DNA of 64,000 nt, from positions 114,495-178,494 of the forward strand of contig CAIWCD010000031.1 of the NCBI GenBank assembly GCA_903911145.1, in the 5' to 3' direction. Made by a program: the position numbers and the translations under genes. The notes below the pieces were generated by a model, which was not told the DNA's origin, made no database searches, and worked only from the letters and a program-made list of their open reading frames with translations. Each line of letters begins with the position of its first letter. The stretch's first letter is position 1. Positions 33,691-42,938 of this stretch are shown piece by piece. Source of the stretch: an uncultured delta proteobacterium (GTDB taxonomy: Bacteria > Myxococcota > Myxococcia > Myxococcales > 40CM-4-68-19).

Positions 33691-34454
33691 GGGCAGCCCC
33701 CGTTGTTGAGGCCGACCTGTCCGAGGTTGAGCACCAGCTCTTCGCCCGGATACGCAGGCGCAAGTCGATAGCTGGCAGTGCAGAAGCCGCGCGCGGTGCC
33801 GGGATTGTCGCTGCCGTCGTCGGCAACGCCGCGGGCAACAAGTTCGGCGGCGCAGGCGTTGAGCTGATCGGCTGTCATGCAGACCCCGTTGAACGGGGCG
33901 ACGTCGATGAGGTGGTAGCCCGCATGGAGCGCGGCCCCGAGCCACCATTCAGTGAGCGAGCCGACGGGGACGTTGCTGGCGAGAAAGATCACCCAGTGAT
34001 TTGCGTCGATGCCGTAGCTGGGATTTCCCGAGGCAGGCAGCGAGCCGACCTGCGTGGTCGCGATTCCAAACGGGATGGCGCCGGCCGTCGCACGCGCGAA
34101 GACGACTTCGCCCGGCATGAGCGAGCGGCGCGCGGCCTGGGGCGCCGGTTGATAGAGGCTGATGATGAAGCTGGCGGGGAATCCGCTCTGCACCGGCGCC
34201 ACCGTCGCGAGTTCGAGGTCGTCGGTCGACGGCGGCTCTCCGCGCTGCCAGAGCATCGCTGCCTCGAGCGGGGGGAGCGCACCGCTCGAGACGACCTGGC
34301 CCTGCAGCGTCACCAGCGGCTCGCCCCGATAGTCGTTCGTCGCCTGCGGGTCGCACCCCACGACCAGAGCGCCGATCGCGAGGATCGCGCAAAGCCAGGC
34401 TGGGCGCGGTCCGGACAGTCGATGCATGCTGGCTGTCGTCATCAGGCGGTTCAC
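33687..34454 (-). CDS. Lipoprotein of unknown function, first gene of caspase module
   Basis: Lipoprotein of 255 aa with lipobox LVVGC. The start is GTG (VNRLMTTASMHR), placed by GAGGTGA five to seven bases upstream; an ATG twelve bases on is also possible. Mature sequence VTLQGQVVSSG, PASFIISLYQPAPQ and VVFARATAGAIPFGIATT suggests a beta-rich carboxypeptidase-regulatory-like domain, with a Cys-containing C-terminus. No family recognised. As first gene of an operon with an ECF sigma, an anti-sigma and a caspase, it may be the signal sensor or a target of the system. Confidence 0.7.
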   Translation of the reverse strand: MNRLMTTASMHRLSGPRPAWLCAILAIGALVVGCDPQATNDYRGEPLVTLQGQVVSSGALPPLEAAMLWQRGEPPSTDDLELATVAPVQSGFPASFIISLYQPAPQAARRSLMPGEVVFARATAGAIPFGIATTQVGSLPASGNPSYGIDANHWVIFLASNVPVGSLTEWWLGAALHAGYHLIDVAPFNGVCMTADQLNACAAELVARGVADDGSDNPGTARGFCTASYRLAPAYPGEELVLNLGQVGLNNGGCP

Positions 34455-34605
34455 GGTTTTCACCTCGACTGGTGCGCTTCCACCTGCATAGGAACGCCAC
34501 CGCGGAGTTTGTGGCAAATGAACTGTGCAGGAAGTTTCTTTTGCCCGAACCAGGCTCGCCCCGGTCCTTCACCGGCAACAACGCCTCGCCCATCCCGGAG
34601 CCACC

Positions 34606-36813
34606 ATGTTGCCACTGCAGACAGCCGCGCACTCGGCGCGAAGTTCATTCCCCCGGACGCTCTCCCTCTGCGTTCTCGCCTGTACGGTGCTTGCGGCATC
34701 CTGCGCGAAGAAGAGCGCACCGCAGGGTCATCCTCCTTCGATCGTCACTGACGTCGCGCTGACGCAGGCGAGCGACTGCAACGGGCTCGGCAAGAGCGTG
34801 CGCGCGACGGCAGTGCGGCAGATGCGTGCCCAGCTTGATGCGGAGAAGGCCTACTACGGTTGGGTCCTCAATGGACCGCTGGCCGCCGCGGGTGGTGCGG
34901 CCGCGCCCAGCAATAGCGCGCCCGTCAGCTACAGCACGACGAACACGCAGGTCGCGGGCGTCGACGAAGCCGACTTCATGAAGAACGACGGGACGCGCAT
35001 CTTCACGCTCGCCGGACAGACGCTGCACGCGGCGAAGAGCTGGCCCGCGCAGGACCTCGCGCTCGTTGGCTCGCTCGCCATCGAAGGCTGGCCGAGCGAG
35101 ATGTTCCTCGACGGAAATCGCGTGACGGTCTTCTCGACGATCTGGACGGTGCCCACCGGCGGCGGCATGGGCCCGAACGCCACGCGCAGCGGCGTCGCCG
35201 GCGGTCCCTCGACATTGGGTATGGCCTGCACGCTCAATGGCGACGGCTGCTTCTACGGCTGGGGAACGACGAAGGTCACCGTCGTCGACGTCTCCGACCT
35301 CGCAAACATGAAGGTCACCTCCCAGCTCTACCTGCCCGGACAGACGATGGGCGAGCGGCGCGTTGGCAGCTCGATCCGCCTGGTGCTCTCCGATGCGGTG
35401 CGCTGGCCGGAGGCGATCCAGTGGTGGCCCAACTACGATCCGAACGCGACGCCGACCAACGACCAGTGGGTCGCCGAGATCAACGCACTCGAGGATGCGA
35501 ACGAGGCGGTCATCGATGCGACGCCTCTGCAGAACTGGTTCCCCAACGGCAAGCGCACGACGTCCGACGGCACCAATATCGACGTCTCCTACTCGTGCAG
35601 CGACTTCTATCTCTCCAATGCGTCGGAGGAACTCGGCCTCGTCACGATCGCGACAATCGATCTGGATCAACTGGGCGCGGCAAACAGCGGCGTGACGCGC
35701 GCGAGCATTGTCGGGAACGCGGGAATCATCTACGCGACCGCCGAGCACCTCTATCTGGCGAGCGAGCACTGGTGGTGGTGGCCGGAGTTTGGCCAGCAGG
35801 ATTGGACCTATATCCACGCCTTCGATATCAGCGACCCGAGCAAGGCCAGCTATCTCGGCTCGGGCGGTGTCCCCGGAACTATCCAGAACCAGTTCGCGAT
35901 GGATGAGCAGGATGGATATCTGCGCGTCGCCAGCAGCACCGCCGTCTATTCGCAGGATCCCGGCGCGGTCGATGGATATATCGTCGGCAGTCGCCTGAGC
36001 GTGCTCGCGCTGCAGTCGGTGGTCACGGACGGCGGCGTTGCTTCACGCACGCGTCTGGAGCAGGTCGGCGAGATCGCGTCGCTCGAGGAGAATGAGCGAC
36101 TGACGGCGATGCGCTTTGTCGGCAACAAGGGATATGCGGTGACCTTCCGCGCCATCGATCCGCTGGTGACGCTCGACCTGTCCGATCCGGCGCATCCGAA
36201 GAAGATCGCCGAGCTGACCATCCCGGGCTTCTCGGAATATGTGCAGCCGATCGATTCCAATCACCTGCTCGCGATTGGCGAAGATATGCCGGTCGATTCC
36301 AACGGTGTTCCTGATTACAGCAAGCGTTCGATTGAACTCTCGCTCTTCGACGTCACGGACCTTACGCACCCCACGCGCACCGCGCTGGCTCTGGTCGGCA
36401 CCTCCTGGGCAGAGAGCGAGGCGCAGTGGGATCACCACGCATTCAATTGGTACCAGCCGGATAGTACCAAGCCGGGGATCCTCGCCATTCCGTTCGCCGA
36501 TTGGACCGATACTTCGGGGAATGACCCCTGGTATGGATTTGTCAGCGACGTGCGGCTCTTCACCGTCGATCCTGCGGGAACGATCACGAAGGCGGGTGCG
36601 CTGGGCATGAGCGACGTCTATATCGAGGAGAACGATCAGAGCTGGAGCTGGTGGTATCGCCCGTGGGTCCGGCGCAGCGTCCTCTCGACCGATCAGAGCG
36701 GGAATACGTTTGTCTATTCCATTTCCGACGCCGGTCTGCGCGCGGCGGCGTTGAACGCGCTGTCGACTCCACTCGCGACAGCGCTCTATCCCAACGAGAC
36801 GGTCGCGCACTGA
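34606..36813 (+). CDS. Beta-propeller lipoprotein
   Basis: Exported lipoprotein of 735 aa with lipobox LAASC. The hallmark NTQVAGVDEADFMKNDGTRIF identifies the secreted C-terminal beta-propeller family (COG4880). Then come propeller-like elements: TVVDVSDLANMKVTSQL, IHAFDISDPSKASYLGS, VTLDLSDPAHPKKIAELTIPG, and an aromatic-rich stretch ASEHWWWWPEFG. It is probably a surface or periplasmic binding or structural protein; enzymatic function is not evident. GGAG lies just before the ATG. Divergent from the caspase module by 151 bp and convergent with the lipocalin-like gene. Confidence 0.82.
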   Translation: MLPLQTAAHSARSSFPRTLSLCVLACTVLAASCAKKSAPQGHPPSIVTDVALTQASDCNGLGKSVRATAVRQMRAQLDAEKAYYGWVLNGPLAAAGGAAAPSNSAPVSYSTTNTQVAGVDEADFMKNDGTRIFTLAGQTLHAAKSWPAQDLALVGSLAIEGWPSEMFLDGNRVTVFSTIWTVPTGGGMGPNATRSGVAGGPSTLGMACTLNGDGCFYGWGTTKVTVVDVSDLANMKVTSQLYLPGQTMGERRVGSSIRLVLSDAVRWPEAIQWWPNYDPNATPTNDQWVAEINALEDANEAVIDATPLQNWFPNGKRTTSDGTNIDVSYSCSDFYLSNASEELGLVTIATIDLDQLGAANSGVTRASIVGNAGIIYATAEHLYLASEHWWWWPEFGQQDWTYIHAFDISDPSKASYLGSGGVPGTIQNQFAMDEQDGYLRVASSTAVYSQDPGAVDGYIVGSRLSVLALQSVVTDGGVASRTRLEQVGEIASLEENERLTAMRFVGNKGYAVTFRAIDPLVTLDLSDPAHPKKIAELTIPGFSEYVQPIDSNHLLAIGEDMPVDSNGVPDYSKRSIELSLFDVTDLTHPTRTALALVGTSWAESEAQWDHHAFNWYQPDSTKPGILAIPFADWTDTSGNDPWYGFVSDVRLFTVDPAGTITKAGALGMSDVYIEENDQSWSWWYRPWVRRSVLSTDQSGNTFVYSISDAGLRAAALNALSTPLATALYPNETVAH

Positions 36814-36839
36814 GCAGCGACAGCGCGCGCCTGCCGCCC

Positions 36840-37853
36840 TCAGGCGAGCATCTGCACCCCGTGGTGCGGGTCCATCGTTCCGAGTTCGAGTGCGGCAGCG
36901 CGCGTCTGCAGTTCAATCGGGGGCCGGCCGCGCACAGTGAAGCGCAGCCGCCCCTGTGCGAGCTTCGAGTTGAGGCAGAAGAGCGGCGCGCCTGAAGGGT
37001 TCTCGTAGAGCAGGCCGGCAAACTCGCGCGTATCCGCGGAGAGCTCGCCCTCGACCCCGGCCAGTTCGCTCGCCGCCGAGAACTTCCAGCTGCGTGCGCC
37101 GATCGTGCCGCGCGCCGAGAGGATGGAGCGCAGGGAGTTGAAGCGGTAGCGCACGCCTCGCGAGGCCACGCAGAGCACGGTGACCGAGGGCAGCGCGGAG
37201 ATCGGCTGCGCCGTGAGGCCCTCGAACAGCAACTCTTCCCCGCAGCCCCACTGGTTGATGTGCGCCCAGGCGTAGCGCGGCGTGTGGCGTCGTCCCCAGT
37301 TGTGACCCTGCATCCCGCGCCAATCGCGGACTTCCACGCGCACGCCATCGACCGCGTAGTGCCCGTTGAAGCGGCTGTCGGGATGCGGCGAGACCGCCTT
37401 GCTGGCGGGAAATCGTTCGCTGTACAGCGCCCGCAGCGGGAACAGCTCGAGCGCGGGCGCGCCCGGCGTGAACGCCAGGTCGATCTCGATGTTGTGACCG
37501 TTGCGGTCAACCTTTCCCGAAATGCGCCCGGGCTCCATCTTCAAGCGACTCGCCTGAACGTCGAGACCGCTGGCGCCGAATCGGGCGGCGGCGATCGGCT
37601 GCGTCTCCTTCGCGGCGATCGGCGCGCTGTCGCGCACAAACGAGATCGCCCAGGCCTCGGCGACCGCCTCGCCCCGATCGCGCGCGAGCACGGTGCACTT
37701 GAGCCAGAGCGCACGCGAGCTCTGCGGATCGACCAGCTTGGCGAACCAGCTCTCGACGTGTGGGCGTCCCGCGGATGGGAGGCGGGCGAGGTTGCCGTCG
37801 AACGGTTCGTCCCGGGCGTCCAGCGCTGGCCATACGGATCGTGGGGTTTGCAT
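36840..37853 (-). CDS. CrtC/AttH-like lipocalin-fold protein
   Basis: Predicted cytosolic beta-barrel protein of 337 aa. The segment GMQGHNWGRRHTPRYAWAHINQW is the signature of tocopherol cyclase/CrtC-type (AttH) proteins, which are two-domain lipocalins acting on isoprenoid or steroid lipids. The N-terminus carries SWFAKLVDPQSSRALWLKCTVL and AVAEAWAISF as in those proteins. It is divergent from the GMC oxidoreductase across a 65-bp gap with an operator-like palindrome, so the two probably modify the same lipid under one repressor. Confidence 0.68.
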   Translation of the reverse strand: MQTPRSVWPALDARDEPFDGNLARLPSAGRPHVESWFAKLVDPQSSRALWLKCTVLARDRGEAVAEAWAISFVRDSAPIAAKETQPIAAARFGASGLDVQASRLKMEPGRISGKVDRNGHNIEIDLAFTPGAPALELFPLRALYSERFPASKAVSPHPDSRFNGHYAVDGVRVEVRDWRGMQGHNWGRRHTPRYAWAHINQWGCGEELLFEGLTAQPISALPSVTVLCVASRGVRYRFNSLRSILSARGTIGARSWKFSAASELAGVEGELSADTREFAGLLYENPSGAPLFCLNSKLAQGRLRFTVRGRPPIELQTRAAALELGTMDPHHGVQMLA

Positions 37854-37875
37854 TGATGCCTTGAATTTGCATACA

Positions 37876-37891
37876 GTGACTAAATAGTCAC
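37876..37891. promoter_or_regulatory. Operator-like palindrome in divergent promoter region
   Basis: GTGACTAAATAGTCAC is a perfect 7-2-7 inverted repeat (GTGACTA / TAGTCAC) in the 65-bp gap between the lipocalin-like and GMC genes. It is placed to cover promoters on both strands; TTGTCG-17-TATGCA fits a promoter for the minus-strand gene with the repeat filling its spacer. TetR-family repressors bind repeats of this size and shape. No tetR gene is in the window. Confidence 0.6.
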
Positions 37892-37918
37892 GACAAAAGC
37901 GATCAGCAAGGAGCTCGC

Positions 37919-40381
37919 ATGGCCCGCCCCGTTCCGCCAGCAGTCGCAGTGAACGCCCCGCATTTTTCTGCAAGCGGGGCGCGGCTTGATGGCCACCAGC
38001 GCCGCATTGCGCTCGCGCTCATCGAGGCCGCACTCCCCGCGGTGGCGGATGCCAGCGGCGCGCTTGCAGGCGGGGACGCAGAGACGCTCGCCCGCCTCGA
38101 TCGCGTCCTCGCGGCGCTCGGTCCGACGGTGGTGCGTGGGCTCGGCGGAGCGCTCGCCGCCCTCGAAATGCGTGCGCTGCTGCGCCGTGGCCGACCGTTC
38201 AGCCGCCTCGATCTGGAAGCGCGAATGGCCGAACTGGATGCCTGGGCCTCGTCCGACCAGAAGCTCTCGCGCTGGCTTCTGCGCGCGGTGCTCACGCCGA
38301 TGAAGATCGCTCACTTCGATGACGAGCGGATCGCGCGGGCCGCGGGGAGTTCATTCGGAAAGCCGCGCCTGGCGCAGGTCGAAGCACGTCGCTGGCAATC
38401 GCAGATCATCGACGGCGCCCACGCAGCGCACGATCTCGAACTCTCCTGCGAAGTCGTCGTGGTCGGCAGCGGAGCGGGCGGTGCTGCGGCGGCCTATGAA
38501 CTCGCGCGGCGCGGCCGTGCAGTGCTGCTCGTCGAGGCGGGCGCGTACCACCGGCGCGACGCGTTCGATGGCCGCTTGAGCACGGCGACGAACAAGCTCT
38601 TCATCGGCCGCGGACTCACCGTTGCGCTCGGCGACGTCGGCGCCGCAGTCTGGGCGGGGCAGGCCGTCGGCGGAACGACCGTGATCAACTCCGGCACCTG
38701 CTTCCGAACGCCCGAGCGCACGCTGCGCCGTTGGCGCGAACGGTATGGCCTCACCGAGATGAGCGGCGAGTCGCTCGGGAACTACTACGCGCAGGTCGAG
38801 GAGATGTTGGGGGTCGGGCCGGCGCAGCAGGAGCATCTCGGCAATGTCGCGAAGGTCGTCGCGCGCGGAGCGGAAGCGCTCGGCCTCTCGCACGGACCGC
38901 TCCCGCGCAACGCGCCCGCCTGCGATGGACAAGGGGTCTGCATGCTCGGTTGCCCGACGGGAGCGAAGCGCTCGACCGACGTCAGCTATGTCCCAGCGGC
39001 GCTCGCGCGCGGCGCGCAGATCGTCACGGGTGCGTCGGTCGATCGCGTCGACATCCGCTCAGGCATCGCGCGGGGTGTGACCGGTCGTCTCACCTCGGGC
39101 CACGCGTTTCGCGTGCGCGCGGATGCAGTCGTCGTCGCGGGCGGCGCGCTGCTCACACCGCTGCTTCTCGAGCGCAGCGGCGCCTGCCGCACGTCCGGGT
39201 GGCTGGGAAAAAACCTCTCCATCCATCCCGCGTCGAAGGCGTTCGCGCTCTTCGACGAGCGGATCGATATGACCCGCGGCATTCCACAGAGCTACGGCGT
39301 CGACAGCTTGAAGGACGAGGGAATCATGCTCGAGGGCGCGAGCCTTCCTCTCGACGTGACCGCGCTCGCGATCCCGTTTGTCGGCCGTCGCTACATGGAA
39401 CTGATGGCGCAGTACCCGCATCTGGCGAGCTTCGGGACGATGGTGCAGGACCACGCGCGCGGCAGCGTGCACGCTGGTCCCGGCGGGCTGCCGCTGATTC
39501 GCTACAACAGCTGCAAGAACGATCTCGACCGCCTCCAGCGCGGGGTTGCGCTGATCTGCGAGATCTTCCTGCGCGCGGGAGCGCGTCGCGTCTTCCCCTT
39601 CATCCACGGCCACGAAGAGCTGCGCGACGAGAGCGATCTGGCGCTGCTGCGGGCCGCGAAGCTGTCGCCCGGAGACATCGAGATCTCCGCCTACCATCCG
39701 CTCGGCACCTGTCGGATGGGGACCGATCCCACGCGCTCCTGCGTTGGCCCCGATGGCGAAGCGCACGACACGCAGGCGCTCTATGTCGCCGACGGCAGCG
39801 CGCTTCCCTCGAGCCTGGGCGTCAATCCGCAGCTGACGATCATGGCGGTCGCGCTGCGGACGGCCGAGGCGATCGACGCACGCCTGGCCAGGACGCGCGC
39901 GCTCGCCCGCCCGCCAGCGCCCGAGCGCCACACCTTCTCGTTTCGCGAGACGATGCGCGGCACGCTCGAGTTCGAGGGTGATGCGCGGACCAGAGAGATC
40001 TCCTTCACCGTCGAGGCCTCGGCGGCGTCGCTGATCGATTTCGCCTCGACCAACGAGGTCTCGCTCCACGGCACGCTCGAGCTGTCGGGGATGGCCAGCA
40101 GCTGCGCGGCCGAGGGAACGATGCGCATCGATCCGCTCGGCTCGCACACCATCGCCTATCGCGTCGGGTTCGAGGACGACGAGGGCAACGCGTGGCGGCT
40201 CAAGGGCCACAAGACGCTGCACGCGCTCTCTCCCGTCGCGTCGATGACGATCCTGCCGGTCGAACTCGAAGACGCGGAAGGCCACGTCGCGGCCCGCGGC
40301 AAGATGACCTTTGCGCTGCGCGAGCTCCCGTCATTCCTCGCCAGCTTCCGCGCGGGACCGCAGCCGCGACTGCGTGGCTGA
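37919..40381 (+). CDS. GMC-family oxidoreductase with extra C-terminal domain
   Basis: Flavoprotein of 820 aa. Residues 1-150 (LDGHQRRIALALIEAALPAV, LSRWLLRAVLTPMKIAHF) look like the gluconate-dehydrogenase subunit 3-type domain. FAD motif EVVVVGSGAGGAAAAYELA near 180, GGTTVINSGTCFR, and the GMC C-terminal active site ISAYHPLGTCRMG with DGSALPSSLGVNPQLTIMA. The last 150 residues (HTFSFRETMRGTLEFEGD onward) form an added beta-rich domain. GMC members of this form oxidise steroids or long alcohols; the substrate here is inferred only from the lipocalin-like neighbour. The tryptophanase gene starts 38 bases after its stop. Confidence 0.85.
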   Translation: MARPVPPAVAVNAPHFSASGARLDGHQRRIALALIEAALPAVADASGALAGGDAETLARLDRVLAALGPTVVRGLGGALAALEMRALLRRGRPFSRLDLEARMAELDAWASSDQKLSRWLLRAVLTPMKIAHFDDERIARAAGSSFGKPRLAQVEARRWQSQIIDGAHAAHDLELSCEVVVVGSGAGGAAAAYELARRGRAVLLVEAGAYHRRDAFDGRLSTATNKLFIGRGLTVALGDVGAAVWAGQAVGGTTVINSGTCFRTPERTLRRWRERYGLTEMSGESLGNYYAQVEEMLGVGPAQQEHLGNVAKVVARGAEALGLSHGPLPRNAPACDGQGVCMLGCPTGAKRSTDVSYVPAALARGAQIVTGASVDRVDIRSGIARGVTGRLTSGHAFRVRADAVVVAGGALLTPLLLERSGACRTSGWLGKNLSIHPASKAFALFDERIDMTRGIPQSYGVDSLKDEGIMLEGASLPLDVTALAIPFVGRRYMELMAQYPHLASFGTMVQDHARGSVHAGPGGLPLIRYNSCKNDLDRLQRGVALICEIFLRAGARRVFPFIHGHEELRDESDLALLRAAKLSPGDIEISAYHPLGTCRMGTDPTRSCVGPDGEAHDTQALYVADGSALPSSLGVNPQLTIMAVALRTAEAIDARLARTRALARPPAPERHTFSFRETMRGTLEFEGDARTREISFTVEASAASLIDFASTNEVSLHGTLELSGMASSCAAEGTMRIDPLGSHTIAYRVGFEDDEGNAWRLKGHKTLHALSPVASMTILPVELEDAEGHVAARGKMTFALRELPSFLASFRAGPQPRLRG

Positions 40382-40419
40382 TCGACAGAACGCACCGCCT
40401 GTGCTTGCTTCCTGACGCC

Positions 40420-41772
40420 ATGCCTGAACGCACCATCATCGAGCCCTTCCGCATCAAGTCCGTCGAGCCGATCCGCCGCACCACGCGCGCCGAGCGAGAG
40501 CGGCTGCTCGAGGCGGCCGGGCACAATCTCTTCCTGCTCGAATCGGATCACATCCTCATCGACCTGCTCACCGACTCGGGCACGAGCGCGATGTCGACCG
40601 AGCAGTGGGCGGCGATGATGCGCGGCGATGAGTCGTATGCCGGCTCGCCGAGCTTCACGCGCTTTCGCGACGCTGTGCGCGGCATCTTCGGATTCGAGCA
40701 CGTCATCCCGACCCACCAGGGGCGCGCTGCCGAGCGGATTCTCTTCTCGGTGATGTGCAAGAAGGGCGACTTCGTTCCCAACAATGCGCATTTCGATACG
40801 ACGCGCGCGAACTGCGAATACACCGGCGCGCAGGCGATCGATCTGCCGATCCCCGAGGCGCGCAATCCGGCCCAGATCCATCCCTTCAAGGGGAATATGG
40901 ATGTCGCTGCGCTCGAGGAGCTGGTTACGCGCGTGGGCGCAGTGCACGTGCCGCTCGTCATGCTCACCGTGACGAACAACTCCGGCGGCGGCCAGCCGGT
41001 CTCGATGGCCAACGTGCGCGCGGTCAAGGCGGTCTGCTCGCGTCACCAGATCCCGCTCTATATCGACGCCTGTCGATTCGCGGAGAACGCATACTTCATT
41101 AAAATGCGCGAGCCGGGATACCAGCACCGCACGCCCAAGGAGATCGCGCAGGAGATGTTCGCGCTCGCCGATGGCTGCACGATGTCGGCGAAGAAGGATG
41201 GGCTCGCGAATATCGGCGGGTTCTTATGCACGAACGACGCGCAGCTCGCGGGGCAGGAGAAGGATCTGCTCATCCTCACGGAAGGCTTCCCGACCTACGG
41301 GGGCCTGGCCGGGCGCGATCTCGAGGCAATCGCTGTGGGCCTCGACGAGGCGCTCGAAGAGGATTACCTGCAATATCGAATCGCCTCGGTTGGATATCTC
41401 GGTGACCACTTAATCAAAGCTGGCGTGCCGATTCTCCAGCCGCCGGGCGGGCACGCGATCTATCTCGATGCGCGCGCATTCCTCCCGCATATTCCGGTCG
41501 AGCAGTTTCCCGGCGTCGCGCTCGCCAACGAGCTCTATCTCGAAGGCGGGATCCGCTCGGTGGAGATCGGCACGCTGATGTTCGGAGTCCACGCGAAGAA
41601 TGAGCTGGTGCGTCTCGCTATCCCACGGCGCGTCTATACCCAGAGCCATATCGATTACGTCATCGAGATCCTCCTCGATGTCTTCGCGCGCCGCGCCGAT
41701 ATCCGCGGCTTGTCGATCGTCTCGCAGGCGCCGTTCCTGCGCCACTTCAGCGCCCGCTTGAAGCCGGTCTAA
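40420..41772 (+). CDS. tnaA: Tryptophanase
   Basis: PLP beta-eliminating lyase of 450 aa, splitting L-tryptophan to indole, pyruvate and ammonia. The family is clear from EPFRIKSVEPI, IDLLTDSGTSAMS, PTHQGRAAE, CRFAENAYFIK, PLP-Lys259 in MSAKKDG and EGFPTYGGLAGRD. It separates from tyrosine phenol-lyase at two substrate positions: Asp126 in HFDTTR (Thr in phenol-lyase) and Ile in IRSVEIGT (Met-Glu-Arg context in phenol-lyase), both as in TnaA. Some remaining segments (KSVEP, GGLAGRD) look more phenol-lyase-like, so the assignment rests on the pocket residues. No tnaC leader or tnaB transporter was seen. Confidence 0.83.
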   Translation: MPERTIIEPFRIKSVEPIRRTTRAERERLLEAAGHNLFLLESDHILIDLLTDSGTSAMSTEQWAAMMRGDESYAGSPSFTRFRDAVRGIFGFEHVIPTHQGRAAERILFSVMCKKGDFVPNNAHFDTTRANCEYTGAQAIDLPIPEARNPAQIHPFKGNMDVAALEELVTRVGAVHVPLVMLTVTNNSGGGQPVSMANVRAVKAVCSRHQIPLYIDACRFAENAYFIKMREPGYQHRTPKEIAQEMFALADGCTMSAKKDGLANIGGFLCTNDAQLAGQEKDLLILTEGFPTYGGLAGRDLEAIAVGLDEALEEDYLQYRIASVGYLGDHLIKAGVPILQPPGGHAIYLDARAFLPHIPVEQFPGVALANELYLEGGIRSVEIGTLMFGVHAKNELVRLAIPRRVYTQSHIDYVIEILLDVFARRADIRGLSIVSQAPFLRHFSARLKPV

Positions 41773-41796
41773 TCGATTGAGCGAAGGTCGAGACCC

Positions 41797-42720
41797 ATGA
41801 GCAGCACGGATTCCAGACGGCCGCTGCATTCGACCGAATATATCAACCCGGCGCGCAGCTATTGGTGGAACGCCGATTTCCTCGCGCTGATGGGCCAGCG
41901 CTGGAAGCTTTCACAGGTTCGTCGCGCGCTCGACGTTGGATGCGGCGTTGGTCATTGGAGCGCGATCGTTGGTGGTCTGTTGAATCCGGCTGCGAGCTTG
42001 ATCGGCGTCGATCGGGAGCCGGCCTGGGCTGCCGCGTTTCGAGCGGTGGCCGCGCAATCACCGCTGGGTCCCAGGCGCAGCGTTCTGGTTGCGGGCGCAG
42101 AGGCGCTTCCGTTTCCGTCGGCGTCGTTCGATTTCGTCACCTGCCAGACGCTGCTCATCCACGTCGCCGATGCGCGCGTGGTGCTGCGCGAGATGATGCG
42201 CGTGCTTGCGCCCGGCGGATTGCTCGCGGTGGTCGAGCCGTCCAATCGCGTCCAGGCCTTGCTGGGCGCGGCTTCGCGCACCGGCGATTCGGTCGAGACG
42301 CTCGTCGAGCGGACCCGCTTTGTGCTGCGCTGCGAGCGCGGGCGGGCGCAGCTGGGAGAGGGCCGCTTCTCTCTGGGCGACGAGCTACCGGAACTGCTCG
42401 TCGAGCAAGGCCTCACTGACGTCCGGCTATTCCAATCGGATAAGCCGCGTTCGCTGATTCCCCCATATACCGGGCCAGAGCAGCAGGCGTTCACGGCTTC
42501 GCTGCGCGAGAGCGGGCCGCTGGATGCATGGCTCTGGCGGCGCGACGATGCGCGCAGATATCACCTCGCTGGCGGCGGAGATGAGGCCGAGTTCGCGACG
42601 CAGTGGGCGCGGCTTGAAGCCGAGCAGGAGGAGGCGCGTATGGCGGCGCGGGCCAATACCCACGCCCACGCCGGCGGCCAACTGCTCTATCTCGCGAGCG
42701 GCCGCAAGCGATTAGATTAG
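41797..42720 (+). CDS. Class I SAM-dependent methyltransferase
   Basis: Methyltransferase of 307 aa. Motif I VRRALDVGCGVGHWSAIVGG, then SLIGVDREPAWAAAF, AGAEALPFPSASFDFVTCQTLLIHV and MMRVLAPGGLLAVVEPSN, the UbiE/methyltransf-11 arrangement. A C-terminal part of about 120 aa beyond the core holds an Ala/Glu-rich helix (FATQWARLEAEQEEARMAARAN) that may mediate oligomerisation. Substrate unknown. It follows tnaA by 24 bases and could act on indole-derived or other products, but nothing proves this. Confidence 0.85.
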   Translation: MSSTDSRRPLHSTEYINPARSYWWNADFLALMGQRWKLSQVRRALDVGCGVGHWSAIVGGLLNPAASLIGVDREPAWAAAFRAVAAQSPLGPRRSVLVAGAEALPFPSASFDFVTCQTLLIHVADARVVLREMMRVLAPGGLLAVVEPSNRVQALLGAASRTGDSVETLVERTRFVLRCERGRAQLGEGRFSLGDELPELLVEQGLTDVRLFQSDKPRSLIPPYTGPEQQAFTASLRESGPLDAWLWRRDDARRYHLAGGGDEAEFATQWARLEAEQEEARMAARANTHAHAGGQLLYLASGRKRLD

Positions 42721-42938
42721 AACTCGTCTCATCATCGCGGTTCGAGCCGGCCGAAATGAAAATATATATCTCGAATCAAGCGCGCGCCGATATCCTTGGC
42801 ATCGTGGAGGATTCTCGTCGAGGGCTCTCGCGCGGTCGATAGGTCACACCGGTTCTCCCTCTGACAGCGTGCCTCAAGCGGATCGATTTCGCTGCCGATA
42901 AGTCGGGTAGCGCACTCTGGCGCGAAAGGATCGTCTCC

